DNA of 64,000 nucleotides from Cervus elaphus (GCF_910594005.1 NC_057828.1:6460235-6524234), one strand, 5' to 3'; positions 59,001 through 63,100 are shown, counted from the first letter of the stretch. Translations and numbers: made by a program. Notes: generated by a model from the sequence alone, not told the origin.

Positions 59001-60113
59001 CCCCTGGCCAGTAGGCCAGCACCGAAGCAGAGGCGCGAGGGGCCAGGCGGAAGCCGGGGAAGGCTGACGGTGCTGCGTGTGTCCCTGTCTGCTCCTGTAA
59101 ACCAGGGGTGAGCCACACAATACTCCCCCTCCCCAGTCTCCCTTCCAGTCTCTCGGGTACTTGGACAGTGTATTAGGGCTGGGTGACTGGGAAGTGGTTG
59201 ATACATGCCTGTTACCAAAGGTCAGGCCAGGGCTGGTGCCCTTCCTTGATTACTTCACTCTACACGGAGATCCTAGAGAGAGCCTCTTCTCCCTCCCTTT
59301 TCCCCGCCCCCATCAACACAGAACAGCAGATAAACAAAGCCACACCGCCCAGCAGGGAAGGATCTCAGCGCCTGGGGGCAAGAGAACAAAGAGGGGTCTC
59401 AGCCGCACTCAGCCAAGGGCTTTGCGGCAGATTCAGGAGTTCCTTTTAGGCTCTCAGTCCGCAGCTGAGTTTCCTCTTTCATGCAGTCCAGGAGGCAGCA
59501 GGACACAGGACAGGGCCCCACGCTCCGGCCCATCACAGGCCCCAGCTTCCCACCAAACCCATTCTCCATCTCCCTCCACCCCAGCATGATTCAGCTGCCC
59601 AACGCCTGCCCTGGGGATAAAGGAGGCATCCTTTCACCTGAGACTGGTGTCCTCCTATACACTTCTGTCTTATGCCCTCAATTCCTGGCACCATCGAGGG
59701 TCACACAGCTCCTTCATAAAAATCAGCCCCGCTAGAGAGGGACACACCCTTCAAAACAGACATGTGAATCTGGCATTCTAGGGGGACTGTTTCTGCTGCC
59801 ACCTCCTAGATGTCCTTGAGTTGAGGTAGAAGCAAAGATGTTAGAAAGGGCTCCAAGACCCAGGAAGGTTTTCTCTAGGAGCATGGCAGACCCCTGTGGG
59901 GTTGAACACGATCCCTAACGGCCAGGTGGCATCCGCCGTGCGTGGCCAGCGCCCAGCCACACTGTCTGGGTCAGTTCGAGCCAGAACCTTCTCTCCTGCG
60001 ATTGCTTGTCCTGTGGTTTCACCTGTGCTCTGTTCTCTCTCCCCTCTCGTTCTTTTCCCCTCTCCCTCTCTGGCTATCTTGGGTGCCGTGTTCTGAAGCC
60101 ACTCCAACCGCAG
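13945..60113 (+). CDS. NFASC: Neurofascin, N-terminal and most of the ectodomain (25 exons, partial at 3' end)
   Basis: This is the overall span of the recognised coding exons, which are listed one by one below. Translation of the joined exons matches neurofascin as I know it: signal peptide, six Ig domains, FNIII domains. Neurofascin is a single-pass adhesion protein that clusters sodium channels at nodes and axon initial segments (NF186) and forms the paranodal axoglial junction with contactin-1/Caspr (NF155). All 25 exons are flanked by AG and GT and their phases join without a break; their lengths sum to 3151 nt, leaving phase 1 open into the next exon outside the window. The missing part is the mucin-like region, last FNIII domain, membrane span and ankyrin-binding cytoplasmic tail. 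No frameshift or premature stop was seen in any exon. The close paralogues NRCAM, L1CAM and CHL1 are excluded by near-identity of the domains to neurofascin. Confidence 0.97.
15204..15284. repeat. (TG)n/(CG)n microsatellite
   Basis: Alternating purine-pyrimidine sequence, mostly TG with inserted CGCGCGCG and CATG steps. Such sequence can adopt Z-DNA and is usually length-polymorphic. Confidence 0.9.
16295..16905 (+). repeat. L1 LINE 3' UTR fragment, split by a Bov-tA SINE
   Basis: Left flank 'tccagctttattgacatatt' and right flank 'tgctatacacaagatcccca', 'cacccatctcgtagttggaa', 'tagattctacatgtaagtga' belong to the 3' UTR of L1MA/L1MB-type elements. Confidence 0.7.
16434..16638 (-). mobile_element. 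Bov-tA SINE, near full length
   Basis: On the minus strand the element reads from 'ggggcttctctggtggctca' through 'gggatcttcccaattc' (reverse) to 'gagtcagatacgactgagca'. It interrupts the L1 fragment. Confidence 0.9.
19040..19205 (+). repeat. MER20-like hAT-Charlie DNA transposon
   Basis: The words 'gtgtggcctgcaaaccacag', 'agtcacctggctgcttgtca', 'gaaacgcagacgctcagacc' and 'acaggggattctcatgctga' follow the MER20 pattern. Family name is from memory and tentative. Confidence 0.55.
19956..19973 (+). CDS. NFASC: NFASC coding exon 2: 18-nt microexon (P-S-I-Q-N-E)
   Basis: An 18-nt exon between acceptor 'gaactaacag' and donor gtaagt. With the C of exon 1 it reads P-S-I-Q-N-E and leaves C for the following Leu. 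It links the signal peptide to Ig1. Length 18 and phase 1 to 1 make it freely skippable; skipping joins IPMD directly to LSQPP. L1CAM has a neuron-specific microexon (its exon 2) at the same position, so optional, probably neuron-biased, use is expected. An ACTAAC motif sits at 19948-19953, directly against the acceptor AG. Confidence 0.9.
19974..20621 (+). other. NFASC intron 2
   Basis: Short intron of 648 bp. A diverged L2 3' end lies at about 20285-20410 ('tcattcaatgaacattcatc', 'attgtactaagcattagaag'). Nothing else recognised. Confidence 0.7.
20622..20727 (+). CDS. NFASC: NFASC coding exon 3: first half of Ig1
   Basis: Acceptor 'tgctcttgcag', donor gtgagt, 106 nt, phase 1 in and phase 2 out. 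It encodes residues about 36-71: [11 protein letters not shown], then [20 protein letters not shown]. The Cys (residue 62) is the B-strand cysteine of Ig1. The first residues differ slightly from human (S for T after the first L; V for A after KQS). The Ig1-Ig4 horseshoe begins here and is the part of L1-family proteins used for homophilic and contactin/Caspr interactions. Confidence 0.96.
21139..21467 (+). mobile_element. Two adjacent Bov-tA SINEs, the first with an internal deletion
   Basis: The first copy (21139-21270) jumps from 'gggcttccctgg' straight to 'aaatggcaacccactccagt', losing the tRNA-like body, and ends 'gagcgacttcactttcactt'. The second (21271-21467) starts 'ccctggtagctcagatggta' and ends 'gaactaacacaca'. 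The arrangement suggests a dimer or a secondary insertion into the tail of the first. Confidence 0.85.
22185..22261. repeat. 39-bp direct duplication with GCCGCCATTT motif
   Basis: Two near-identical units start at 22185 and 22224. Each holds acagccgccattt, then 'aatctacatccgctgagc'. The core gccgccat is the reverse complement of the YY1-type ATGGCGGC motif. The surrounding 22090-22290 looks like an inserted element but I could not classify it. Confidence 0.8.
22790..22986 (+). CDS. NFASC: NFASC coding exon 4: second half of Ig1
   Basis: Acceptor 'catcgtccgcag', donor gtgagt, 197 nt. Encodes about residues 71-137, beginning [17 protein letters not shown], with the Ig signature [12 protein letters not shown] around Cys117, which pairs with Cys62, and ending RLQVS. 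The tract [20 protein letters not shown] is the Arg-rich face of Ig1. An apparently longer reading frame continuing past 22986 is intron read-through. Confidence 0.97.
22987..23441 (+). other. NFASC intron 4
   Basis: 455-bp intron with a long pyrimidine-rich 3' half (about 23260-23441). No repeat or other exon recognised. Confidence 0.7.
23442..23564 (+). CDS. NFASC: NFASC coding exon 5: first half of Ig2
   Basis: Acceptor 'tgtttctccccag', donor gtaagt, 123 nt, phase 1 to 1. Encodes about residues 137-178: [18 protein letters not shown], then the B-strand cysteine in TLQCNPPPG (Cys161) and the C-strand Trp in VIFWMSS. Confidence 0.97.
23725..23930 (+). repeat. MIR SINE
   Basis: 'ttagctgtgtgatctcaagc', 'aacatctctgggccgcagtt', 'attattgtgaggattcaatg' and 'aagtgcttataataggacca' follow MIR from core to tail. 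Confidence 0.75.
25315..25500 (+). repeat. MIR SINE
   Basis: 'gaattgaaatcccactcccc', 'tatctctaaaatgggaataa', 'ctcagggttgatagtattaa' and 'ggcccttggtaggtgttgaa' follow MIR. The element ends about 60 bp before exon 6. Confidence 0.7.
25560..25730 (+). CDS. NFASC: NFASC coding exon 6: second half of Ig2
   Basis: Acceptor 'cttccttatag', donor gtaagt, 171 nt, phase 1 to 1. Encodes about residues 178-235: [20 protein letters not shown], with the F-strand motif T-D-Y-S-C-N-A-R around Cys212 (partner of Cys161), ending NPFNLKVLT. Human has T where this has N in NPF(T)LKV. The next exon is either optional exon 7 or exon 8. Confidence 0.97.
25731..29802 (+). other. NFASC intron 6
   Basis: 4.1-kb intron. 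A MER20-like transposon lies at 25945-26105. 26885-27060 and 27150-27200 are strongly pyrimidine-rich on this strand. Otherwise no repeat or exon that I recognise. Confidence 0.65.
25945..26105 (+). repeat. MER20-like hAT-Charlie DNA transposon
   Basis: It opens 'tgcttctcaaactctggtgg', has 'agtcagaatcacctggcaag' and closes with the inverted end 'cagaatttgagaagcactg', so both terminal repeats are visible. Confidence 0.6.
29803..29853 (+). CDS. NFASC: NFASC coding exon 7: optional 17-residue exon between Ig2 and Ig3
   Basis: Acceptor 'ttttgtttattgcag', donor gtgagt, 51 nt, phase 1 to 1. It encodes [17 protein letters not shown] and then a G that completes Ala with exon 8. This insert is known in some neurofascin isoforms and absent in others. 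It contains an N-D-S sequon (possible N-glycosylation). Skipping turns the junction from VLT-N...S-A-RGV into VLT-T-RGV. It lies isolated between introns of 4.1 and 6.6 kb. Confidence 0.93.
31765..31960 (+). repeat. MIR SINE
   Basis: 'aagtgaccttgggcaagtca', 'aatctccttatctgcagaat', 'gattgttgtgaagattaaat' and 'gattaataaatgttagcatt' match MIR from core to 3' end. Confidence 0.8.
34355..34425 (+). repeat. L2 LINE 3' end fragment
   Basis: 'attcattcattccgcaaaca' followed by 'cgaacacttgctacatgcca' is the typical L2 end. Confidence 0.55.
34633..35299. repeat. Minisatellite, 12 units of 53-61 bp with C-tracts
   Basis: Twelve units begin with cacccagt or tacccagt at 34633, 34687, 34740, 34793, 34846, 34899, 34955, 35011, 35064, 35125, 35185 and 35246. 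Each runs through 'aacagtaccc', a C-rich stretch, 'cctggaagcatgccc' and 'ctctcactccagg'. Differences in unit length come almost wholly from the C-rich stretch, which reaches 12-13 consecutive C in the later units. The first units form two copies of a 106-bp dimer. Open frames across it on the minus strand are by-products. Confidence 0.96.
36434..36545 (+). CDS. NFASC: NFASC coding exon 8: first half of Ig3
   Basis: Acceptor 'catcctgtttcag', donor gtacgt, 112 nt, phase 1 in, phase 2 out. Encodes about residues 252-289: (A/T)[19 protein letters not shown], then the B-strand cysteine in LLLECIASG (Cys284). The first codon is Ala if exon 7 is used and Thr if exon 6 is joined directly. Confidence 0.97.
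36546..36959 (+). other. NFASC intron 8
   Basis: 414-bp intron. One TGCATG (RBFOX-type) motif occurs at 36606, 61 nt after the exon. No repeats recognised. Confidence 0.7.
36960..37144 (+). CDS. NFASC: NFASC coding exon 9: second half of Ig3
   Basis: Acceptor 'ggtctctcttag', donor gtacgt, 185 nt. Encodes about residues 289-351: [20 protein letters not shown], then [17 protein letters not shown], ending ISVRVK. Cys332 pairs with Cys284, and N-V-S is an N-glycosylation sequon on the E-F edge. The D-S-G-E-Y-F-C motif is the standard Ig F-strand signature. Confidence 0.97.
37145..38393 (+). other. NFASC intron 9
   Basis: 1.25-kb intron with a MER20-like transposon at 38010-38195; otherwise unremarkable. 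Confidence 0.65.
38010..38195 (+). repeat. MER20-like hAT-Charlie DNA transposon
   Basis: 'cgcacatcaggagtgcctgg', 'ctggagattctaacttagta' and 'cccagtttagaactcctg' follow the same family as the copies at 19040 and 25945. Confidence 0.5.
38394..38525 (+). CDS. NFASC: NFASC coding exon 10: first half of Ig4
   Basis: Acceptor 'ccttgtcttccag', donor gtgagt, 132 nt, phase 1 to 1. Encodes about residues 351-395: [44 protein letters not shown]. Cys374 is the B-strand cysteine and VQW gives the core Trp of Ig4. The N-terminal four Ig domains fold into the horseshoe shared by L1-family proteins. Confidence 0.97.
39135..41140 (-). mobile_element. CHR-type Cetartiodactyl SINE interrupted by its own internal minisatellite
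   Basis: The left end 'tttatttattgtttttggct', 'gcgtcttcattgctgcacag' and the right end 'gggcttagttgctctgtggc', 'gatcttcccaggccagggat', 'ctgccagggaagccca' are the two ends of one tRNA-derived SINE, whose head (B-box ggttcaatccc) reads on the minus strand near 41075. Flanks 'tttactttttta' on the left (39120-39131) and 'tttacattttaaa' on the right (41142-41154) resemble a decayed target-site duplication. A normal copy is about 260 bp, as at 50273-50527; this one is about 2 kb because of the tandem array at 39190-40930. Confidence 0.85.
39190..40930. repeat. 27-bp minisatellite, roughly 64 units
   Basis: The basic unit is ctctctagctgtggtgactg plus tgggctc, 27 bp, with variants (gagtggggg for gactgtggg, gctgg for gctag, gccc for gctc). 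Because the unit is nine codons, several frames stay open on both strands and yield repetitive pseudo-proteins. A longer block is duplicated inside: the sequence from 39911 reappears from 40281, a higher-order period of about 370 bp. Confidence 0.95.
42212..42423 (+). mobile_element. Bov-tA SINE
   Basis: 'gggcttcccaggtagcgctg', 'gcgggttcaatccctgggtt', 'ccagtattcttgcctggaga' and 'gcaaagagttggacatacct' appear in consensus order. Confidence 0.9.
43050..43193 (+). CDS. NFASC: NFASC coding exon 11: second half of Ig4
   Basis: Acceptor 'ttcctgtctgtag', donor gtgagt, 144 nt, phase 1 to 1. Encodes about residues 395-443: [20 protein letters not shown], then [20 protein letters not shown], ending FVSVL. 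Cys424 pairs with Cys374. N-T-S directly after the cysteine is an N-glycosylation sequon. Confidence 0.97.
43194..43906 (+). other. NFASC intron 11
   Basis: 713-bp intron. Near its 3' end a short segment is duplicated: 'aggcagaccc' followed by 'caggg(g)ttaggtctctgg' occurs at about 43812 and 43862. No repeat family recognised. Confidence 0.65.
43907..44018 (+). CDS. NFASC: NFASC coding exon 12: first half of Ig5
   Basis: Acceptor 'tctctggggttgcag', donor gtaagt, 112 nt, phase 1 in, phase 2 out. Encodes about residues 443-480: [40 protein letters not shown] is a sequon, Cys468 the B-strand cysteine. Confidence 0.97.
44308..44474 (+). CDS. NFASC: NFASC coding exon 13: second half of Ig5
   Basis: Acceptor 'ctctgttgtgag', donor gtaaag, 167 nt. 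Encodes about residues 480-536: [40 protein letters not shown], ending VRLEVK. Cys517 pairs with Cys468; N-G-S is a sequon. The acceptor has G at -3 (gag), the least favoured base, and a short pyrimidine tract, although the exon must be constitutive for Ig5 to fold. Intron 12 before it is only 289 bp. Confidence 0.97.
44475..44946 (+). other. NFASC intron 13
   Basis: 472-bp intron, no repeat recognised apart from a short local duplication 'aatccctagtggga' at 44596 and 44611. Confidence 0.65.
44947..45094 (+). CDS. NFASC: NFASC coding exon 14: first half of Ig6
   Basis: Acceptor 'ggcgcttctctgcag', donor gtctcc, 148 nt, phase 1 in, phase 2 out. Encodes about residues 536-585: [50 protein letters not shown]. 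Cys559 is the B-strand cysteine. The donor cag|gtctcc is weak (no A at +3/+4, no G at +5). Serine replaces the glycine found in human at YI(G)NR. Confidence 0.96.
45095..46219 (+). other. NFASC intron 14
   Basis: 1.1-kb GC-rich intron with a strongly CT-rich stretch at about 45255-45370. Long open frames occur on both strands for composition reasons only. No repeat recognised. Confidence 0.65.
46220..46344 (+). CDS. NFASC: NFASC coding exon 15: second half of Ig6
   Basis: Acceptor 'ggttcctttgcag', donor gtaacc, 125 nt. Encodes about residues 585-627: [42 protein letters not shown]. Cys608 pairs with Cys559. It ends in phase 1 so that exon 16 or exon 17 can follow. Confidence 0.97.
46345..47130 (+). 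other. NFASC intron 15
   Basis: 786-bp intron before the optional exon 16. The last 40 nt carry three TAAC words (47093, 47101, 47110). No repeat recognised. Confidence 0.65.
47131..47175 (+). CDS. NFASC: NFASC coding exon 16: optional 15-residue linker between Ig6 and FNIII-1
   Basis: Acceptor 'gtcttacctttgcag', donor gtaatt, 45 nt, phase 1 to 1. With neighbouring bases it encodes [15 protein letters not shown], an insert known in part of neurofascin isoforms. It lengthens the hinge between the last Ig and first FNIII domain. The donor lacks G at +5, consistent with optional use. ACTAAC motifs lie inside the exon (47148-47153) and at 47185-47190, ten bases into the intron. Confidence 0.93.
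47176..48290 (+). other. NFASC intron 16
   Basis: 1.1-kb intron, mostly unique sequence. An open stretch around 47590-47790 looked exon-like at first but has no matching splice sites and no recognisable domain. Confidence 0.6.
48291..48392 (+). CDS. NFASC: NFASC coding exon 17: first half of FNIII-1
   Basis: Acceptor 'cctctgccgccag', donor gtcagc, 102 nt, phase 1 to 1. Encodes about residues 642-676: [34 protein letters not shown]. Trp664 is the B-strand tryptophan typical of FNIII; N-N-S is a sequon. Human has A where this has the second D of GDDN. Confidence 0.97.
48673..48870 (+). CDS. NFASC: NFASC coding exon 18: second half of FNIII-1
   Basis: Acceptor 'cttgcctcctcag', donor gtgagt, 198 nt, phase 1 to 1. 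Encodes about residues 676-742: [59 protein letters not shown]. The [11 protein letters not shown] motif is the FNIII E-F strand signature with its core Leu and Tyr. Intron 17 before it is only 280 bp. Confidence 0.97.
48871..49660 (+). other. NFASC intron 18
   Basis: 790-bp intron with a MIR at 48935-49130; the remainder is AT-richer than the flanking exons. Confidence 0.65.
48935..49130 (+). repeat. MIR SINE
   Basis: 'ccatgtgaatttaggcacgc', 'cttcctcatctatgaaccag', 'ggggctgttgtgaaaataca' and 'cacacaataaatgttaaact' follow MIR; a short piece 'gaaaatacaatt' is duplicated inside. Confidence 0.65.
49661..49731 (+). CDS. NFASC: NFASC coding exon 19: first part of FNIII-2
   Basis: Acceptor 'ccgtttgggttccag', donor gtgaga, 71 nt, phase 1 in, phase 0 out. 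Encodes about residues 742-765: [24 protein letters not shown]. Trp764 is the B-strand tryptophan. Small changes from human: PSDV for PGDV, GSRK for GTRK. It is one of the two phase-0 donors in the window; the other is in exon 21. Confidence 0.96.
49732..51254 (+). other. NFASC intron 19
   Basis: 1.5-kb intron with a T-tract at 50221-50233 and a CHR SINE (50273-50527). The last 200 bp are GC-rich. Confidence 0.7.
50273..50527 (-). mobile_element. CHR-type Cetartiodactyl SINE with target-site duplication
   Basis: Read on the minus strand it starts at the tRNA-like head next to 'accagggaagtccc' and ends at the T-rich tail 'ttttatttttggttgctctg'. Internal words 'ctttctctagctgtggagag' and 'gctgctctctagctgtggtg' are the same as the seed of the 39-kb minisatellite. 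A near-perfect duplication cagccact(g)aaaat flanks it (50259-50272 and 50528-50541). Confidence 0.85.
51255..51477 (+). CDS. NFASC: NFASC coding exon 20: second part of FNIII-2
   Basis: Acceptor 'ctctccccgctcag', donor gtgagt, 223 nt, phase 0 in, phase 1 out. Encodes about residues 766-840: [68 protein letters not shown]. Sequons N-A-T and N-V-T. It can join exon 21 (reading ED-Y-PRAAP, NF155-type) or exon 23 (reading ED-L-PSAP, NF186-type). Confidence 0.97.
51478..53019 (+). other. NFASC intron 20
   Basis: 1.5-kb intron before the optional FNIII pair. I recognised no repeat. No ACTAAC motif was seen here. Confidence 0.6.
53020..53135 (+). CDS. NFASC: NFASC coding exon 21: first half of optional FNIII-3 (NF155-type)
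   Basis: Acceptor 'ccgacacattgcag', donor gtgagg, 116 nt, phase 1 in, phase 0 out. Encodes about residues 840-878: [42 protein letters not shown] is a sequon; LQW holds the B-strand Trp. Bovid changes relative to human are DVKIRVL for EVKVRVM. Together with exon 22 it forms a symmetrical 321-nt cassette, included in glial NF155 and left out of neuronal NF186. Confidence 0.96.
53277..53390 (+). mobile_element. CHR-type SINE, tRNA head with short tail
   Basis: It begins 'gaagttccctggtggtccag', has 'tggttaggactccacacttt' and ends 'gccatgtggcgcagccaaca' before an A-rich tail. The B-box-like region is decayed. Confidence 0.75.
54779..54791 (+). promoter_or_regulatory. Double ACTAAC (QKI-type) motif before exon 22
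   Basis: Two ACTAAC words, at 54779-54784 and 54786-54791, separated by one base, lie 47-59 nt upstream of exon 22. This meets the bipartite QKI response element (ACUAAY plus UAAY). The same words resemble branch-point sequences. Confidence 0.55.
54838..55042 (+). CDS. NFASC: NFASC coding exon 22: second half of optional FNIII-3, with RGD
   Basis: Acceptor 'gcctctgtcctaag', donor gtaggt, 205 nt, phase 0 in, phase 1 out. Encodes about residues 879-947: [61 protein letters not shown]. The F-G loop carries an R-G-D tripeptide, the classical integrin-binding motif, present only when this cassette is used. The acceptor is aag, with pyrimidines weakened by 'ctaag'. Position and phase make it inseparable from exon 21. 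Confidence 0.97.
55043..56251 (+). other. NFASC intron 22
   Basis: 1.2-kb intron. 55320-55430 has four to five near-repeats of 'ctggactcccaggaggcatc' (about 24-bp period). 55580-55735 is almost pure pyrimidine. No interspersed repeat recognised. Confidence 0.7.
55365..55432. repeat. Short tandem repeat, about 24 bp, three units
   Basis: Units of the form 'ctggactcccaggaggcat' recur at about 55370, 55390 and 55409 with lengths of 20-24 bp. Small, intronic, probably polymorphic. Confidence 0.6.
56252..56374 (+). CDS. NFASC: NFASC coding exon 23: first half of FNIII-4
   Basis: Acceptor 'tccttccccaag', donor gtacgt, 123 nt, phase 1 to 1. Encodes about residues 947-988: [41 protein letters not shown]. 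The Trp of LEW is the B-strand core. Human has M for the L of GIL. After exon 20 (skipping 21-22) the first codon becomes Leu. Confidence 0.97.
56375..57506 (+). other. NFASC intron 23
   Basis: 1.1-kb intron, moderately AT-rich at 56760-57490. No clear repeat. A short palindromic run 'gaatattgaatattcagtac' with 'tgaatattgg' occurs at 56824-56852. Confidence 0.6.
57507..57680 (+). CDS. NFASC: NFASC coding exon 24: second half of FNIII-4
   Basis: Acceptor 'ctgtctctctccag', donor gtaggt, 174 nt, phase 1 to 1. Encodes about residues 988-1046: [58 protein letters not shown]. Sequons N-G-T and N-Q-T. The [10 protein letters not shown] tract is the FNIII F strand. Differences from human: A for T before DPVS, S for T in RFSL. 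Confidence 0.97.
58307..58460 (+). promoter_or_regulatory. 44-bp tandem array with three CTCF-like motifs
   Basis: The motif ccactagagggcgc occurs at 58351-58364 and 58395-58408, and ccactaaagggcgc at 58439-58452, exactly 44 bp apart and in the same orientation. It fits the CTCF core (CCASYAGRKGGCRS), apart from the lone A for G in the third copy. The linker between copies is GC- and CpG-rich. A degenerate unit without the motif seems to precede the first. Confidence 0.7.
60032..60098 (+). promoter_or_regulatory. CT-rich splicing tract upstream of microexon 25
   Basis: From 60032 to 60070 the sequence is nearly all pyrimidine ('tgttctctctcccctctcgt', 'tcttttcccctctccctctc'), with several TCTCT words that PTB proteins favour. 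A tgccgtgttctgaag stretch follows, giving a TGC word close to the acceptor, as seen at SRRM4-dependent neural microexons. Confidence 0.5.
60099..60113 (+). CDS. NFASC: NFASC coding exon 25: 15-nt microexon (A-T-P-T-A)
   Basis: Fifteen bases between acceptor 'gtgttctgaag' and donor gtactg. With the G of exon 24 and leaving G for the next exon it reads E-A-T-P-T-A, exactly as neurofascin continues after SPAPPNE. Phase 1 to 1, so optional. Downstream in the known protein comes either the mucin-like region or the juxtamembrane exon, both outside the window. A donor 20 nt further on (gtaacg at 60134) would break the phase and is rejected. Confidence 0.8.
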
Positions 60114-63100
60114 GTACTGTACCAACCACAGAGGTAACGGGCATGGCATGGGGCAGCGTAGGTGGAGGCCAGTCCGGCGGGGCAGACAAAGGGAGAGGCC
60201 TGGGGTGAAAGCATGCTCTCAGGACACACCCTTTCAGCGGGTGGGAAGCTGGACTCTGCAGGAGGCTGTGTGTGGAGGGCAGGGCCAGAGGAGAGCCAGC
60301 CAACACACTCCCCTCCCTTCAGTAACGAAGGCGGCTGGCTTGGAAGGGACCCCACTCGGAGGCTCCAGACCTGCTCCCTGGAGCTGCAGCTTTCTCTGGA
60401 GCTGAGTGGTTACCTCCTCTGAGCACCTGGTCTCTTGCCCGGGCTTGTCATCTCAGAGCACAGCGGGCCCAGAGCCCTTGGGTGACCTGCTGTGCTCTGG
60501 GGGTGGGGGCAGCTGGCTCCCATCTCCGGGTCAGGCTGCCACCCCCTGAAAGGGTGACCTGAGGGTGAATGTGCCGTGCATGCTGGCCTTGCATGCTGCA
60601 TGGGGCTTGGCACCAGCTCTGCCATCTCCCGTGGGTTCCGCTCAGTGAGTCTGTCCCAGGATGGGCCAGGCGCCCCCGACCTGGAGTCTCAGAGGATGCC
60701 ATGGGCTGAGAGTCACGTCAGCCCACAGAAACCCAGCTTCTCAGTCTTAGGTGTTAAGGACAGTCCTCGCTTTTGGGGTCTGGGAGGCAGGCTGGAGCAG
60801 GAGGTGACCTGCCCTCTGAGGCGCTGCTCCCAGCCCTTTCACGCTGTGGTCTGAGGACCATCGGCACAGGCTGGAGGGGCTGGGCAGGGACCCGAGCTGC
60901 CAGCCCCGCCCTCCTTGGAGGCAGAGCCAGGGGCGTGAGGCGGGCGCACCGGGGCGCCTCAGGCTCCAGGCAGCAGGGGGCCTGAGCGCCAGGTGAGCAG
61001 CTGGAGGGCTGGCTTGGGAGGGCCCACCTTCCTGGTTTGCCCCCCACCCTCACTCACAGCTCCTCTCTGTAGGTTGCTTCTGTTTCTGTTGCATACCCTG
61101 CTTCCTCTGTTTGCGTTGGTCCCGCCAGCCAGGCCTCTGGTGGCGCACAGTCATCGTGCTCCCCCCTCCACCCTGCCCTCAGATAACCCAGGCCAACGGC
61201 CACTGCCTCCCGCCTCTGCTGGGACGGGAGGCAGAGGGGGGTCCTGGGCCTGGAGACCGGGGGAAGGCCGTCTGCGCAGCCTGGGGTGGCCCTGGCGCTG
61301 GCCCAGCAGGTGCTCGGGGTCCCGAAAGCACTCAGTGGAGGCAGAAGGAGAGAGGCAGTGAGGGAGCCACGCAGATCACCCGGAAGCTCTTTGGTCAAAC
61401 AGCTCGCAGACCGCTCCCCATGCTGGGACCCGGGACCCGAGGCAGGTGGGCCTGGGGGCAGGGAGCCTGCTCTGCTCGGTGGGATCCACGCCAGGCTGTG
61501 ACGCCCCTCTCGTGTGGCAGGTGTGAGGCGGATGGGTTCCAAACCCCCCGCTTCCTCCTCCTCGTTTAAGAAAGATCCAAGCTCACCCTGGTGTGCAGAG
61601 GGAGCTGGTGCGTCTGCCCGTCGGTCATGTGTTTCCTGGGCTCTGCTTCTGCGGGGCACAGTGGTAAAAGTTCAGCGTGCTTCTTGGTAAATGAGCTGTG
61701 CAGGTAGCATCGGCTGTTCCCAGCCTTGAAGGCGCCAGGTGACAGCGCCCAGGGTCTCCATCATTAGCGTGGTCTGGACTCCAGCCCACTGCTCCCTTCC
61801 CTCTTTCTCTCCGATTGTGGGTATTTCCCCCCCAAACTGATGTGTTCCTCTCACCCAGGAAAGATAATCCCTTTCCTGCGCCCATGTCTGCAGTCTCTTG
61901 GGGTTGCTGCCCATCTGTTCTGGCCATCTGTGTTTGGCCAAGGTAGCCTGTGCACCAGGTGGACACTTTTGGACCGAGCCTTCCACCTTGGAATGTCCGG
62001 GAACTGCTGCCCTCGTGTTTGGCTCAGCTCATTATCTGCCAACGTTTGCTGAGCAGCTCCATGGTGGGTTCTGGGTGACAAAAGATGAATAAGAGATATG
62101 ATGTCTCTTAATTTTCTCCATTTCTTGCGTGGTGTCACCCAAAACTCTGGTGGAAAACCCTTGGCCTTGGCTGGGGCGTCTTCCAGAGTGCATTAGACAG
62201 CCCACTGGGCTGACACCGCCTTCAGGGAGGGGTCCTGTGCCTCCAGGCCCACCCTGGCTCTCCGTCACTCTCAGTTACCAGCCTGGACCTCCGTCCTTCA
62301 GTTTCCAGCCTGGTGGTCTGTGCTGGGCAGTGACCGTATTGGTTCTGCAGCCCATAGTTCCTGCTGTGGTTAGAAATGACCTCCTAACCCAGCAATGTAT
62401 CTGTCCAGCCCATGGGCCACTCTGCCTATGAGCCCCACTGCTGGGCCTTGTTCCCCTTTTATCTACTACCCTAACCCCGCCCCGGGGATTGAAGTCATCT
62501 GAATCCCCTTAGACTGGAACACTGGGCAGCTTCCCTGGAAAACCTGCCCTTCCCTCCCGCCTGTACACGGCTCTGGCAGCCCACTCACTGACTTCCGTCC
62601 CTTCCCCCAGAACCTTGCCTTCTTGCCTCTGCCCTCCCAGTCTCTCTGGCCCTGTCCATCCCTGGGACAGTAGACGCTGTTAGCAGTGGACCAGAGAGAG
62701 TGCCAACTCACCAGCTGCGACCTCGGCCAGCCAAGGCGCCTCCTCCACTGCACCTGCAGTGCTGGGCATCCTCTGGGAGGATGCCTGGGGAGCAATTCCT
62801 TTCCTCCCGCTCCTCCTGGGCCCCTCTCACTAATGCCTGATTGTTGCTGCTGAGCTGAAGGAAAAGCATCTAGGTAGCTATTGTCAGAGAAAACCTTTTC
62901 TCCTGCCACTCTGGACGGAGGGACCGGGTTGTGACTGTGGCAGCATCTTCATTTCTCATTCTTGTCTCTGCCCCACGGAGCCCAGGAAGGACTTGTTCTG
63001 GCCCTCTCCGCATCTCTGTTTCTAGGGCTGCTCGCTGGAGTGCCCGGGGCCACGTGTGGGCCTCCTGTCGGCCCTGAGTCAGCTTGAGCATGTGTCTCTG

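Larger units (their letters stand above)
57681..60098 (+). other. NFASC intron 24
   Basis: 2.4-kb GC-rich intron with a 44-bp tandem array carrying CTCF-like motifs (58307-58460). No ruminant SINE or LINE recognised. Its last 70 nt contain a long CT tract ahead of microexon 25. Confidence 0.7.

Noticed and set aside
60099..60133. A longer 35-nt form of exon 25 ending before gtaacg
   Set aside because: It would end in phase 0 and clash with the phase-1 exons that follow in the known gene; the 15-nt form matches the known protein exactly.
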